A stretch of 64,000 nucleotides of DNA, taken from contig JAUCBN010000007.1 of assembly GCA_035048815.1 (NCBI GenBank), positions 3,665,501 to 3,729,500 of the forward strand, read 5' to 3'. Both the position numbers and the translations under genes were made by a program. Positions 49,085-62,292 of this stretch are shown one piece after another; positions within the stretch are counted from its first letter, which is position 1; the number at the start of each line of letters is the position of its first letter. The notes below the pieces were generated by a model that saw only the letters and a program-made list of their open reading frames with translations, did no database searches and was not told where the DNA came from. Origin of the DNA: Abelmoschus esculentus. Lineage: Eukaryota; Streptophyta; Magnoliopsida; Malvales; Malvaceae.

Positions 49085-52000
49085 TTAATCACTATAATCT
49101 TCGGAATCCGAGGATGAGACATCGTTGTTTCTAATTTTGTTTGCTACTTCTGATGCATCACTCATCTCCAAATCGCTGTCTGAATTTACCTCTCTCATAT
49201 GTTCAATGCCGTTATTGACTTCGTAAGCATCTTCATCGCTAGCTTCAATTTGCTCTCGAATCCACCCGTTAGAGGTGCCGTTAACTTCCGGCTCCCAGTT
49301 TCCTTCTTCATATCCTTTGCCTTGCCCATTGTCATCCGACTCCTCTTCTGTACTGTTACCATCGGGAGGATTGGCCATGTCCATCATCCCGAATTTTCCA
49401 GTCCTCCATTCTTCATCCAAGTCTCGTACTGATACCACACTGGTCTTGGGTTTAATCATATCAGACATCCGAGCCACTGTTGTGCTATTAGCAGCTCCCC
49501 TGTCAGCTCTCTTTCTAACAGTTCGCCGGCCACGTCCAGAACTCTGACCATTTGTTCTTTGGATCTGTTGTTTGAGGTGGAAACTCAAAATATTGTTTTC
49601 TCTAGCACTTTGACTTTGCTTGCTGGTTTCACATTTGGAACCAGAAGCTTTCCTCTGCCATTTTCGACAAGATCCTTGTTCACGAGTGCCTCTTCCACGT
49701 TTATAGTTGTTCCGCCTACCACTGTTACTCAGGTCAGCGAAGTTTTCTTTTATAGGCTCTTCTTGGCCTAGTACTTTTAATTCGAGCTCTTTATTCTTGA
49801 CGAAAGGAGAGGTTCTCGAAGGAAATTTCTGCATATTTGACAAAGAACGGTTAGCTTACCATTTGATAGGTCACATTAAAATATACCCGCGGAAACTAGG
49901 ACAGGAGTAGAAGGCATTAAAAACCACTCACTATATATGCTTTAGTTTCCCTGTTATCCGAAGTTTCGACTCCCTCCTGCTTTACGTACGTGATGGATGA
50001 ATCAAATTCCAAAAGCCTTAAGGCTACAGCTGGAGCGGTTTGGGGTATCCATGGAAGCACTGAATCGGTAGAAGAATCACTCTGTGATGGAGGACGAGAA
50101 CCCAGTAACTCCCTTGTCGTCTCGAAGTTGGATGATAAACAATCTTGCTTTATGGCACTCTCGAGCTGAGTCAACAGCTGCAACACAAACATGACATTGC
50201 GGTGAGACCAGGGACAGAATAAATTTTAAGTAAATGGAACGATTTGGGAAATTTGTTCTGTTTCAGATAAACAAAAACCTTTAGGAGTTCATTCGCGGAA
50301 GATGATATATTTAGCTTCCTGCCCCACATCTTCCGTCGGCTCTCTGTCCAAACTGATTCAAGTGCTTCTTGCGGAATAGATACCTGCCAAGGGAAATTTT
50401 GAGACGAACTTAAGACAAATGAATTCCATTTTATATAAGAAATTCAAAGTTGAGCAGTTTTAATTCACCTTAACTAAAGCACAAAAGGACTTTAGTAAGT
50501 TGACTCCCATGGGGAAAGAAGAATCAACAGTAGGTTTATCCTTGTTGTCTAGCTTCCAGTTTTCTTCACACTCAATCTCATGTTCATAGAAATTAAAACT
50601 ATAGTTAGTGGACTCGAATGTCCGGTGGCAGTATCTACAGTGCATATCCTCTGTTATATGAGAGCTAAGGCATGCATCACAAACAGCCAACAGCGGTGCA
50701 CATCTCTTTTTTTCATATTTCATGGCACACAAAGTTGTGGCATTGTAACATTCTTTCAACGTCCAAGTTTGGAAATCTTGGTACCTCTTCATGGCTGACT
50801 TCCTCTCATTTTCATTTCTCCCAAGCTGAATTTTGAAAGAAGGTAATGTCTCCGGAGTATCAGAGGTCAACCCACAAATCCCACTACTAGGACTGTCGAA
50901 ATTTGCAGAATCTATTTCAGAAGCTTCATTTTCAGAAGAACTTCCACTTCGGACCATAGCTCTGGCAGAGTGCATGTTCCGGCGAATATTTTCTTTGAAG
51001 GAGGATTCAACCTTTTGCAACATTATCTGTAAATGGGATTCCCTGATTCCTCGTGCATCCAAAGATGCCAAAAGAGCATCAAAGGCCTACAGAGAAATAG
51101 ATCAAATGCATTATTAAAAATAACCAGATGTAAGATAAAAAAGTTGTAGTGTTCATAAAACTAGTCTAACAATTCATTACAATATATATCAGCAAAGTTA
51201 TATTTCTAAGTAGTATCGCATACCTCTTCAGATTCAATCAGCCTCCAATTTCCATCATGTAATTCAACAAATATCCGGCCAGAACAAGGATCATTTTTAG
51301 AAGCAGAAGCAACAAACTGCCAGTATCTATTGCGTCTACGATCTTGGCCAAGAGGTAAAGACCTGTATACATACATCTCTTCCGCTCTGTGGGCAATGTA
51401 GGATTTCAACTGTGAACGTGATCTTTTTGAGGCATATCCAAGCTGCTGAGAGGAGTAGGCTTCTTGAAGTACCAAGGTCCTTTCGGCAGGATTGAGGTCA
51501 TTCTGAACATTGTGTGAACATAGCAGTGTCTTTTGATCTTCTGGAATGCCTGGAGATGCCTCGTAATTTTTATTATTGGCGACAGAAAATGGACTTTGGC
51601 TGCCCTCCAGGGCAGAATTAGGCAGTTGAGCTTCGACCTTGAATCCCATCACAGAAGGAAAATCCATTTTAATAATAGTTTCTTCCTTCAGACGAGTTTT
51701 ATCCAGCTGAGCCTCAGCCCACATTTGCTTTTTAAGAGCATTTGCTGCTTCCAGACGATCCTACGAATTCATAAATCAAATTACAAGGAAGCAAATGATA
51801 AGCGACTTACTATCAAAGCAACAGCACAATCAGACAAAAGTTTAGTTAAAGATCTACCTCAAGCACAGCACGAATAGAGTTCCCTTCATTTGCAATACCA
51901 ATTAAAGCAACAAGGGCATTAAGGCGCTCCTCAACACTAAGATGAGAATATTCGCCTTCTGAAAGACCCTGAATCCATGACTCACCTGATTTGCTTTCAT

Positions 52001-55000
52001 CAATTTCAATATTCTGTTGATCAAGATTGCCTACTCCACTCTCATCACCAACATATTGTCCAGAGTTACTTAGACCATTGCTATCCTTCGTAGTATTCGA
52101 AGGAAAAGACAGAAAATCCTTATTAAATTCAGCAGGAACATCCAGCGCCTCATCAGTTGAGGCAGAGACTTTTTTACTAACTAAACAAGTTACATCTTCC
52201 TTAGGGTAGTCAGCATCTTTGTTTGCATTTGAAGGAGTAGCTATACCATCAACTTCAGGATCGTCATCAACATCACATTCAGAATCTTCATCTCTTTCAA
52301 CATCATCAGCATCTTCTCCACCTAAAAAACCATTCTCAAATTGCCGTATCTTTTTCCTTGCAGCTGAGAGTATGGCCTCTGCATCAGCAGGGTCTTTCCT
52401 ATAGGCAGGTCGTACACAATAAGTAGAAGGAGCTATTCTTTCAAAAAGCTTTACATCCCTCGTCAAAGCAACTGAAATAGAAGCCTCAGGTGTCTTGCTC
52501 GTTGTGAGGTCCCGAAGTCCAGATTTCTAATATGAAACAGATAATTTACGAAAAGGCATGTAAAAGATACAAATCAATTTGATCTACAGGAACACAATAC
52601 AAACTCACCTGAATCTTATCTGCAAGTTCTAGAACTGTTAATCCTGTGCTTCCCTCCAGTGACAGAACATGAAAAGCTGCAAATTTGACAGTTCCAGGGG
52701 TCAAACGATGCCTTGATCTTCTTGGAAGTAACAGACCCTTTTCACGCATCAATGCAAATGCACTCTCAGCTGCTGAACCATTGCGTAGAGTAGAAACTAC
52801 ATCTGCACAACCTTTGCCCTGCAGGTACAGATAAAATAAATTAAAACACACACACTAAATACTGTTATAGCAGAGAGAAGTTGAGCATCATTGTGCAGAA
52901 AGAGAGGGATGCAATAAAGTTACAAGAACCTCATCATTATCACCCATGTATGTCCATGTTGTATTATGTTTCGTCAACTGAGGTCCAAAGCTTGCAGAGA
53001 TTGCTAATTGGCGTAAAATTTCAGGCCATGTCAGTGGATTCAAGTGATGCTGCCAATTCCGGATGTCAAAACCCCAGGAATATGCCTAGCAAACACCAAA
53101 CACAAAAAGGTTCAGCAACAACGAAAAATAAGCAACAAGAAAATCATGTAACGCCACTTACCCCTTCAACTATCTGAGGGTGTCCACCTTCAGGGTTGGC
53201 AGCACAGTATTGATTCATCCCTAATCCAGTTGCTGGAGTTCTTGCAACATCTTCAATGTCCTTTATTATTGATCTCAAAAGAGCAATATGAATTTCACCC
53301 AACAACCTCGAATCCTGGTGTCAAAGCAGTACGAATATCACATATAGCATCAGCAAGCTGAAAAAAAAAAAGAAAATCAGAAAACAAGGCATTTCATCAG
53401 GTACTTACATAGTCATGAAAAGCTTGGATAAACTCATCAAGAGTAAAAGGCCATAGTCTGAGAACATCAGCAAAAGTAATCAAAAATCTCCATGCCTGAT
53501 AAAGGAAACTGTGTTATTAGTCCTTCTAGCTTTAGAAATAAAACTTGCAATATTTATAATTTTACGTTAAATCATTTAGGAAACAAACTCAAAAGATATA
53601 ATGTTCAATAGACATGTAACTTAAAGCAGATAAAAAACAGGTCAGCATGTTGTACCATGAGAAGATTCCCAACATTCTCCTCTGAATCAATCCATGGTTG
53701 AATGTCAAATGGCCTTTTCAATTGCACGGACTTGGGGGGAAAGGGGCTTAAAGAATCTAAAACAGAAATATTAGTGTTATTATCGGTTCAAAGTTACTCA
53801 AGGGTCAAATTAGATAGCAAAAGAACACAACCCATCAAGACATGAAAAGGCTAAGAATTATTAAAAATAAGATTAAACAATAAGAGAAACATATAACAAT
53901 CTTTCTGCAAATCCAAGTGATAGATATACTATTAGTACAGCTAGCACAATATTCCTCCTAACCAAGAAACTATTCTAGTTGTTCATTAGAAGGAACACAA
54001 AATTATTCTAACCGCCAAATTCAGAACATTCATTATGTTAGTGGCATCTAGTATTTCCTTTCAAACGGTAATGTTGAAGGCAAAAAAGAAAAAAAAAGCT
54101 CAAGAAAGTGTATATATTAATTACACCCAAGAAGCTAGTAACATCAGAGTTTTAGGGATATGTCATTTTCAACTGCGGAGCAAGTAACATCAAACTTTAT
54201 GGTATATCTAATCCAAAATGATCACCAGTCAAAGTAAAAAATAAATAAATAAATAAAGTTAACCAGACAAATGCAAATCGAGTGACATCTACCTCTAAAT
54301 GACTCAAGAGTTTGCAAGCTATTGTGATCAAGATGAATAATTGAGTGTGTTCCCTTCCTAGCAGCAGCCAACTCCATGAGTTCTAGCTGTTCGTCTTCAA
54401 GAAGATCCATGGACTCTTTAGCAAGTTTCCGTGCAGTTGCTTTCTCCCTGGCAACTCTACGTCTCTCTTCCTCTCTCTCTCTGTGAAGCTCTTCCTTTTG
54501 TCTCTTTTTCTCAGCCTAAAGGTAAACCCCAAAATTAAAACCAACTACTAGAAGGGAGAGAGAAAATGTTCATTTATTATAAAGGTCATAACATTGTCTG
54601 CAAAATATTCTTACTCTTAAATATTCTTTCTGTAAAAACTTTTGTCTTCTTTCCATTTCACGTTTCTGCTCTCGCTGTAACCTTTCTTCTTCTCGCTGCC
54701 TCTCACGCATCAACCTCTCTTCTTCCTTCCTTCTTTCTCGTTCATGCCTTTCCATTTCTTTCCTCATCCTCTCTTCACTCTGAGAAAAACAATTTTAATA
54801 ATATGAGCTAATATAGAGGACTCCCACCAGATCAAAGTTCATGCTCAATAAAATATTAAATCAGAGAACCTTTCTCCTTTTGTGGTCAAGTTTCTCAAGC
54901 TCTTTACGAATCCTACTCTCATGTGCCTCAACTTCCTTTGCAATTCTATTTTCATCACTCTACAAGAAAAGGAATATGATAAATGGAACGCATAATATAG

Positions 55001-56879
55001 CTAGAATCGTGGAAGAAAATAGATAATATATAACTATCATACCAAACTAGGAACCTTGCGCTTCCTATCGGTTCGTGGATCAGCATCAGTATTCAAGTTT
55101 TGCTCAGCAGAAAGCATATATGAATCTTCAGACCCCAAAACTGGATGGCAAATAGACTGAGCATTTCTCCCGTTTGTAAGTGACTCCCTTTCTGCAAGAG
55201 AACCATCAGCCACTTGAGAGGATAAAGGAATAATTCCCTGTTGAGGTAACACACGAGCTAGAGATCCATGACATGGTATACCATGAATCCTGGGCAATGG
55301 CTCCTGTCCATGCACAACTGATGTAGCTCTACCCCTTGCGCCACTGATCGGGGATTCAAGAAACTGAGTAACTAGTCCATATGCATCAGATCTAAGACTT
55401 GAATGCTCTGGAAGAAACTGATACTCGTGAAAAGTCCTTGCAGCATCCTGAGATTATTAGTTATTAGTTAATATGATGTCAATAAGTCAACTCATGCAAC
55501 TAGGTAATATAATTCTCAAAACAAGAACAAACAACAATTTTACATTTTAAACAAATATAAATTCAAGCAAAAAAATGATCAAAGATAATGATGCCAACAG
55601 CGTATCAATTTAAGCCACCTAGACTGCTGAACAAACAACAATCTGCCAACATAAGAAAGAAGCCACATTATAGAACCAGTTAACCTGTCCCAAGGTAACA
55701 AGTGTGATGTTTGGAAAACTAACATTCTGAAAACGAAAAAGGTTAGCAGTATAGGTAGTTGCCAAATTGGAAGTCAAATCATTTGGAAACACAAATGCAA
55801 AATTCACCTTAGCAGGGAGAAATAGTCACTGCATTACAATATAAAAGTTATAAACTTTCTACATATTCTGGCAATTAAATGCAAATAGAGTTTGAGAAAC
55901 CAACTTTGCTTGGACGGCCATCATGTCGCTTGTATGCTTTACTCTCATAAGGATGTCCAGACCTATTATGTGGCTCGGGAATTGCTGTTTACAAAAAAAA
56001 AAAAAATTAAAGTAAAATCCACCATTTCCACCTTAAAGGCCTACTACAGAAAGTCAGAAACTACAGTAAACAACCTATCAAGGAAAAGAAGCACACTCAA
56101 CAACCTGTAACTTTACAGGTCCATGAATAATAAAGCATAAATGTAGTCTACATTCAACAAAAATATAAATTCTATAGAACAACATAATCATCATTCACCA
56201 GACAGTTCAAATAACATAAAGCCAGGTTCGATGTACCTCCGAAAGCATCAGGAGGCAATGGATCGAACTCCATGCCGAGCATAGGCCCATCGTCTCTCAA
56301 TGGCTCTCCCAACTGTGCCTCCACACAAGCAATAGCTCTGAGCTCCATTATCGACTGCTGCGACTCATATCTCCTACCAGTCGGAACATCCTCCATCATC
56401 CCCTGAGAAGAGCTTCCTCCAATTGTCCTCAAGTCCATATACGGACTGGAACCCGAACCTGATCCGGATCCATAGTCTGGTCCAGCAGGCAACTCGTGAA
56501 TGGGAGATTCCGGCGATAAGGAGGCGCCTTTTTGTGGCGTTTTCAAAGGAGTTTCCTTCTTTTCTTTCAATCTCCGGTGACAAAACCACATCTGTAACTG
56601 CCGATCTGATAATCCCAATTTCTCCGATAATTCAGCTCGTGTAGCTTCCGATGGATAAGTCTCCTCTAAAAAAATTACAAAAAAACACATCAGAAATTTT
56701 AAACAGATTTAACAATAACAACAAGATGAAGTTAAAGAGGGATTGAAGAACATACGAGAATAAGCTTCCTCCAGAGCTTTGAGTTGAAACGGAGTCTTCA
56801 TCTGTCGTTTAGGCTTAACGTTATCATTACTATTGATCCGATTATCATTATTATTCTCTCCTTCTGAACCAGCCTCCAT
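49085..56879 (-). CDS. RLT: Homeobox-DDT domain protein of the RINGLET (RLT) family
   Basis: Large multi-exon gene starting MEAGSEGENNNDNRINSNDN (56879). The homeodomain is split by the first intron: KTPFQLKALEEAYS in exon 1, then ETYPSEATRAELSEKLGLSD and RQLQMWFCHRRLKEKK. Later come a Lys/Glu/Arg-rich coiled coil (about 55000-54420), a DDT domain (about 53760-53400) with WRFLITFADVLRLWPFTLDE, a WHIM/HARE-HTH region (about 52850-52300) with KGLLLPRRSRHRLTPGTVKF and LTRDVKLFERIAPSTYCVRP, a WSD motif (LPLGQDRRRNRYWQF) and an acidic Ser-rich tail ending SSSDSEDYSD. RLT proteins bind the ISWI ATPases CHR11/CHR17 and repress the floral transition by nucleosome spacing. RLT1 and RLT2 could not be separated. 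A start 21 bases upstream (MIFGSAS) is possible. Confidence 0.93.
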
Positions 56880-58591
56880 TGAAGCAGATCCAAAAATCAA
56901 AGAACAAAAGTTAGGGTTTGGAACAAAAAAACTTTATTTTCCCTTATTACTCTCTCTCTAAAACACACACAAAGTATCGTGAAAGCCCAGAAAGTGAAAG
57001 GATGAGAATTATATCATCAAAAACAAGAACAATGGATTACAAAAAATAAAATAATAAAAATAAAAATAAATCAAATGAAATAAATATAAGGATAATAAAA
57101 AGTGAAAATTGAACAAAACAACAACAACAAGAGTCTTTCTCCACTGCAATTACAAATTCCATAATAAAAATTCTCTTTTTTTTTCCCTTTTTTGGCACCA
57201 CTAATTTATCTCTTTTTTCTATAAAAAACAGTTTTAATCTTTTAATTTTTATTGAATTTGATTAATTTTTGGATGTCAGATGTTAAAACAATGTGTTAAT
57301 AAAAGAGGACATATTGAAATTAAAATGAAACTTTTCAAAATTAAAAAAAAAAATTGTAAAATCTGTAACTTTCTAACGAGGAACAATTTCCTTTTCACTG
57401 TTCTTCGACTTTATTATTTCGATGCAATTTCAATTTTTAGGGTTTATATGCTTTCGGTCCCTGCAGTCTTTAAAGTTTTGAAATCTAATCCTGCATCCAC
57501 AACCGCGACTGTATTTACATTTGCAATTACAATACCATAACTGCATTCGCAACCATGCCTGCGAAGCTGTAGCTTCCACTCGTTTTCTTCCAAACAAGAT
57601 GGCCGAGAGGATATGCTTTTGATGGTACTAGGGATGATCTGCAAAATTGGCTCACACAGAACTTGAGCGTTGAACTTCATCCCTATTTTCATTGAGTTCC
57701 TGGAAGGTGGTTATTGATTTTCTGTTTTGACAAATCTAGCAAACAGACGACTCTATTGTCTTCCAAGACACTTAGGAATCCGATTGAGTTGTCATGAACA
57801 GAGCAATTGAACTCAACATGTTATTCATGCTGCCACCAGAGCAGATGCAACCATGTTCGGAGAGGGGAAGTGATGTGCTTATGACCTCTTCAGTCTTCTT
57901 CGCATCATGATCATTGAAAAAGTTGTGACACTAGTGGCCGCCGGTGTCGGTCACCGACGTGTATGATCCATAGGAGATTGCTTCTTGCATGACATATGAT
58001 GGTATATTTTAGGGAATTTCATATTTGGTACCAAAAAAGATTTTTGATCGAATTCCCCATTTGTTGACATTGATAGTTTCCTAGATCGAATGCAACCTTA
58101 GCAACAAAAACAAACAAAATACATGTTCCTTCCATGTCGAAAAATAATCTAATGTTAGCAGGTAACCAGAGACGAACCATCACCATTTCCAAAAAAAAAT
58201 GTTTATTTGTCCATTTTCTTAATTTTTAAAACAAATAATTTATCCCTTTTGCTTTTAAAAGTTGTTCAGTCCGCATCACAAATAAAAGGGTCTCATAAAG
58301 TTTTCATCTATTGGCGAAACTTATCTCCTTTTCACAAGGGTGGCATGAGATAAGGGATTTTTTAAGGGTTGTATAGTTGTTTTTCACGAGAAAAATTATA
58401 TTTATTTAATTATTTGTATTTATTTAATTAAAATTAAATAAGTTAATGTAAACATACTTTTATTTTAGTTTATTCGATTAATTTATATTTTTATTCTGCG
58501 AAATTTGATATGAATTAATTGGATATATGTGATTAAAAACTATTATTTAAATCTTTTCCCAGCCAACACTTTCCATTCCAAGACAAAAAAA
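56880..58591. other. Spacer between divergent RLT and SDR genes
   Basis: Contains the RLT promoter and leader with CT/CA-rich tracts (about 56945-56972), then AT-rich DNA. A less AT-rich patch at 57570-57970 has interrupted frames only. No gene is supported. Confidence 0.55.
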
Positions 58592-60211
58592 ATGGCGGCA
58601 GCAGCAGCAAACCCTAAAGAACCCGTGTGCGTAACTGGAGCCAACGGATTCATAGGCTCATGGCTGGTCCGTACCCTTCTCGAACAAGGCTACACAACCA
58701 TCCACGCCTCCATCTATCCATCTTCCGATCCAACCCACCTCTTCTCTCTACCGGGCGCCACTTCCCCACTCGTCCACATCCACGTCCATGAGGCCGACAT
58801 TTTGGATCCCGACGCCATCCTCAAGGCCGTGGAGGGTTGCCACGGTATCTTCCATGTCGCCTCCCCCTGCAGCCTCGACGATCCCAAAGACCCGGAGACC
58901 GAACTCGTCAGACCAGCAGTACAGGGCACGCTCAACGTGCTCGAAGCCGCGAGAAAAGCCAAGGTCCGTCGCGTGGTGCTTACTTCTTCGATATCGGCGA
59001 TGGTGCCCAACCCCAATTGGGATCACAAAACACAAGGACCCTTCGACGAGTCATCGTGGACGGACTTGGAATACTGCAAAGATCGACAGAAATGGTATCC
59101 GGTGTCGAAGACTTTAGCCGAGAAAGCGGCGTGGGAATATGCGGAGAAACACGGTGACGGCATTGATGTCGTGGCGATCAATCCATCGACTTGTTTAGGG
59201 CCTTTGCTGCAGCCCAATTTGAATGCGAGTTGTGCCGTGCTGCTGCAATTGTTGCAGGGCTCGAAAGATACTCAGGAGTATCATTGGTTGGGAGCTGTTC
59301 ATGTTCGAGATGTTGCTAAAGCACAAATTTTGTTGTTCGAGTCTCCATATGCTTCTGGTAGATATCTTTGCACCAATGGCATCTACCAGTTCTCCCAGTT
59401 TGCTCAATCTGTCTCCCAACTTTTCCCTCAATACCCTGTCCACAGGTTAGCAATTACCATGTGTTCGTTGTTAAATCGATTTTCTGAGTTAGTTCAAACA
59501 AATTCGATCAGACAACATTAGCTAACTGATTCATTGAGACTAACAATTCTATTAGCATGTAGTTTATCATAGAATTATTGGGTAAAAATGAACTGGAGAA
59601 AGCTATCCTATTGAAATACATTTCACTTATGTCCGTACCAGGAGATCTGGGACCTATCTGTTTTTTTGGTAGCATAGCTATTGCTGGTTATAGTTTATGG
59701 CTTATGGTTGTTACAAGATTTTCATGTTAATTCTATCGGGTGTGAGTGTCAAATACGGGTACGTTATCACGTGTATGTTAGATTTTTTTAAGGTTCTCCG
59801 TGTACTTGGAGGAAGAAATGATGGAGAATTAACATGTTGGTTATATATATCTTGCCTTATGGTTGTTATTTGTTACAAGATTCGAACCCTGGTTTATGAA
59901 GCCGACGAACAACAATTTTACTACTCGACCAACTCTTGTCCATTGTTGGTTATTATAGATTATGCCTTAAGCTTGCTAGGAAGATTTTGAATTCCCCATA
60001 TTTTGTTCTTGTGTTGGACATGGTGATGGAAATTTTTAACATGTGTGAACATTTCAGATTTACAGGTGAAACACAACCTGGCTTAGTTTCTTGCAAAGAC
60101 GCTGCCAAGCGATTGATTGATCTTGGTTTAGTCTTCACCCCGGTTGAAGATGCTGTTCGTGAGACTGTGGACAGTTTGGTAGACAAGGGCTTCTTGAAAA
60201 TACAGGCGTAG
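58592..60211 (+). CDS. Cinnamoyl-CoA-reductase-like extended SDR (SNL6-type)
   Basis: Two exons, 58592-59445 and 60058-60211, give 335 residues. The NADPH-binding Rossmann motif is TGANGFIGSW (T15-W24), the catalytic triad is visible as S133 (TSSIS) and Y169/K173 (KWYPVSK), and the substrate part ends GETQPGLVSCKDAAKRLIDL. The fold and length match cinnamoyl-CoA and dihydroflavonol reductase-like proteins. True CCRs carry NWYCYGK around the catalytic tyrosine; here it is KWYPVSK, so this is probably a CCR-like enzyme of the At5g58490/SNL6 group and not a lignin CCR. The substrate is unknown. The ATG at 58592 is preferred over an in-frame ATG at 58529 because it immediately precedes the conserved domain. 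The 612-bp intron contains a tRNA-like SINE head. Confidence 0.9.
59879..59945 (-). repeat. Possible tRNA-derived SINE head in the SDR intron
   Basis: Read on the minus strand, AGTTGGTCGAGTAGTAAAAT (pol III A-box-like) is followed about 35 bases later by CCAGGGTTCGAATC (B-box-like). This spacing is tRNA-like and typical of plant tRNA-derived SINEs. A clover-leaf does not form well enough to call a tRNA gene. The 3' end of the element (towards lower coordinates) and target duplications were not identified, although CTTATGGTTGTT recurs at 59701 and 59855. Confidence 0.4.
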
Positions 60212-60921
60212 AAATTAGAAATTCTGTTTATATAGATTCCCTTCTGCATGTGTTAGTTTGCTCTTTTTTTTCTTCATTTGCAATGAATACTTATATTAAT
60301 GCTCAAATATCTACGTATTATGGTTGCTAATCGTCTGTTCCTTTATTTTTAAAGAATTTTTAAGATGAAATATGAAAAGAGAAATTATTAGAAACATGAG
60401 ATTTTTATTCTCATATTATTCGTAAAAGATTTTAATTTCTAAATCGATTCCATAAAAAAATCTAATCTTCTCATAAAGATTTTAATTTTTCAGTATCAAT
60501 TTGGATTAAGCACCGTTAAGCACAAGCCTCACAATCCTTTCGATTTAAATTTATTCGTACATAATGTCGGAATTTGAATATATAATTTTATATAAAGGAT
60601 TTAGAGCCTCGTTTTACTACACGCATACCCGAATAGACATGGCCCGAAGATCACATGGATCGAAAGGAGTCTGAGCCGCGGTCCACTAATTTTTTTTCAA
60701 CGAAGAGAGTGAAGAATTTTTTAAAGAAAATGACAATTTTTAGTGGTTCTAATACCTTTAAAATTTAGACATCGCTATGAAAAAGGATGCCATTGCTAGT
60801 TTCCAGCCATTGTATTAGATAATCAAGTTCAAGGATTTCATCTGAAGCACTCGGGGGTGTCTTCCAATTAGCATAATTTGTATTTTTTGAGGAATTCGAT
60901 CACAGAATCCATCGACCATTC
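60212..60921. other. Spacer between SDR and UGT genes
   Basis: SDR 3' UTR on the left and UGT promoter on the right; both genes are on the plus strand. AT-rich, with no open frame of interest. No unambiguous TATA box was picked. Confidence 0.6.
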
Positions 60922-62292
60922 ATGGCGGAAAGAATCTTTCACATTGCAATGTATCCATGGTTCGCCCTCGGCCACATCACTCCATTTATTCACATGGCAA
61001 ACAAGCTAGCAGAACGAGGCCACAAGATTTCCTTCTTCTTGCCGGTAAAAACATTGAGCAAGGTTGAGGCTTTCAATCTCCACCCACACTTCATAACCTT
61101 TGTTCCGATCACCGTTCCGAATGTCGAAGGTCTGCCCCTCGGTGCCGAAACGACAAACGATGTTCCTTTCCCTTTACAAACACACCTGATGACGGCCATG
61201 GATCTAACAGAACCAGATATCGAGGCTTCCCTACGTGAACTCAAACCCCAATTCGTTTTCTTTGATTTTACTTGTTGGTTGCCTGCCTTGACTCGCAAGC
61301 TAGGTATCAAGTCTGTGCTTTACCTCATCATTAGCTCTGCAACCATTGGCTATTGTCTTAGTCCTGCAAGAAAGATTCTTGAGATCGGTTTAACCGACGC
61401 TGATCTACTCAAGCCACCGGAAGGTTTTCCTTCATCGAGTATCAAACTACACGCGCATGAAGCTCGGGCATTAGCTGCTGTAACAACAATGGAGTATGGA
61501 AGTGGCATTTCATTTGCGGAGCGCCATTTGAAATCTTTTAGTGAATGCGATGCAATTGGTTTCAGGACATGCAAGGAGATTGAAGGGCCTTATTGTGAAT
61601 ACATTGGCAGCCAGTTCGGAAAGCCGGTGCTTTACGCCGGTTCAGTTGTGCCGGAACCACCAAAAACGGCGTTAGAGGACCAATGGGAAAATTTATTAAG
61701 CAAGTTCAAAGCTAAGACACTGATATTTTGTGCCTTCGGAAGTGAATGTGTTCTCCAAAAGGACCAGTTCCAAGAACTGGTTTTAGGCCTAGAGCTAACG
61801 GGTCTACCATTTCTGGCTGCCCTGAAACCACCCATGGGTGCTGAAACAATCGAGTCAGCCTTGCCAGAAGGGTTCGAAGAAAGAGTAAAAGGAAGAGGGT
61901 CAGTCTACGGAGGTTGGGTGCCACAACAACTGATCCTAAACCACCCTTCCGTGGGGTGTTTCGTCACCCACTGTGGGTCAGGCTCTTTGGCAGAGGCTAT
62001 GGTGAATGATTGTCAACTGGTTCTATTACCCCATTTCGGAGACCAGATAATCAACGCGAGATTGATGGCCGGAGACTTGAGAATCGGAGTCGAAGTAGAG
62101 AAAAGTGAAGAAGATGGTGTATTTACCAAGGATGATGTTGACAAGGCAGTTAAGTCTGCCATGGACGATGACAGTGAATTGATGCAAGAGATGAGAGCTA
62201 ACCATGCAAAATGGAAAGGGTTTCTTTTAGCACCTGGGCAGGAAAACTCATACATGAATGATTTCATTATGAAATTGAATGCCTTGGGGTGA
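60922..62292 (+). CDS. UDP-glycosyltransferase, UGT79 group
   Basis: Intronless, 456 residues, normal family length. The catalytic histidine is H18 in ALGHITPF, with its partner aspartate at D115 (FVFFDFTC). The PSPG sugar-donor box spans W332-Q375, the standard 44 residues: WVPQQLILNHPSVGCF at the start, THCGSGSLAEA in the middle and PHFGDQ at the end. The MYPWFALGHITPFIHMANKL start and HCGSGS in place of the commoner HCGWNS are typical of the UGT79/UGT91 clade, whose members mostly add a sugar to an existing flavonoid or anthocyanin glycoside (sugar-sugar chain extension). The final Gln is usually linked with glucose donors, but UGT79 members also use xylose and rhamnose, so the donor is open. 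Cytosolic; no signal peptide. Confidence 0.93.
   Translation: MAERIFHIAMYPWFALGHITPFIHMANKLAERGHKISFFLPVKTLSKVEAFNLHPHFITFVPITVPNVEGLPLGAETTNDVPFPLQTHLMTAMDLTEPDIEASLRELKPQFVFFDFTCWLPALTRKLGIKSVLYLIISSATIGYCLSPARKILEIGLTDADLLKPPEGFPSSSIKLHAHEARALAAVTTMEYGSGISFAERHLKSFSECDAIGFRTCKEIEGPYCEYIGSQFGKPVLYAGSVVPEPPKTALEDQWENLLSKFKAKTLIFCAFGSECVLQKDQFQELVLGLELTGLPFLAALKPPMGAETIESALPEGFEERVKGRGSVYGGWVPQQLILNHPSVGCFVTHCGSGSLAEAMVNDCQLVLLPHFGDQIINARLMAGDLRIGVEVEKSEEDGVFTKDDVDKAVKSAMDDDSELMQEMRANHAKWKGFLLAPGQENSYMNDFIMKLNALG

Noticed and set aside
57570..57970. Less AT-rich patch that looked like decayed coding sequence
   Set aside because: All frames are interrupted repeatedly and no stretch could be matched to a known protein or transposon.
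59879..59945. Possible tRNA gene
   Set aside because: A and B box words are present but the arms do not pair into a convincing clover-leaf, so a SINE head is the better reading.
59697..59990. 97-codon frame between the two SDR exons
   Set aside because: It lies wholly inside the intron whose removal restores the SDR frame, and overlaps the SINE-like segment.
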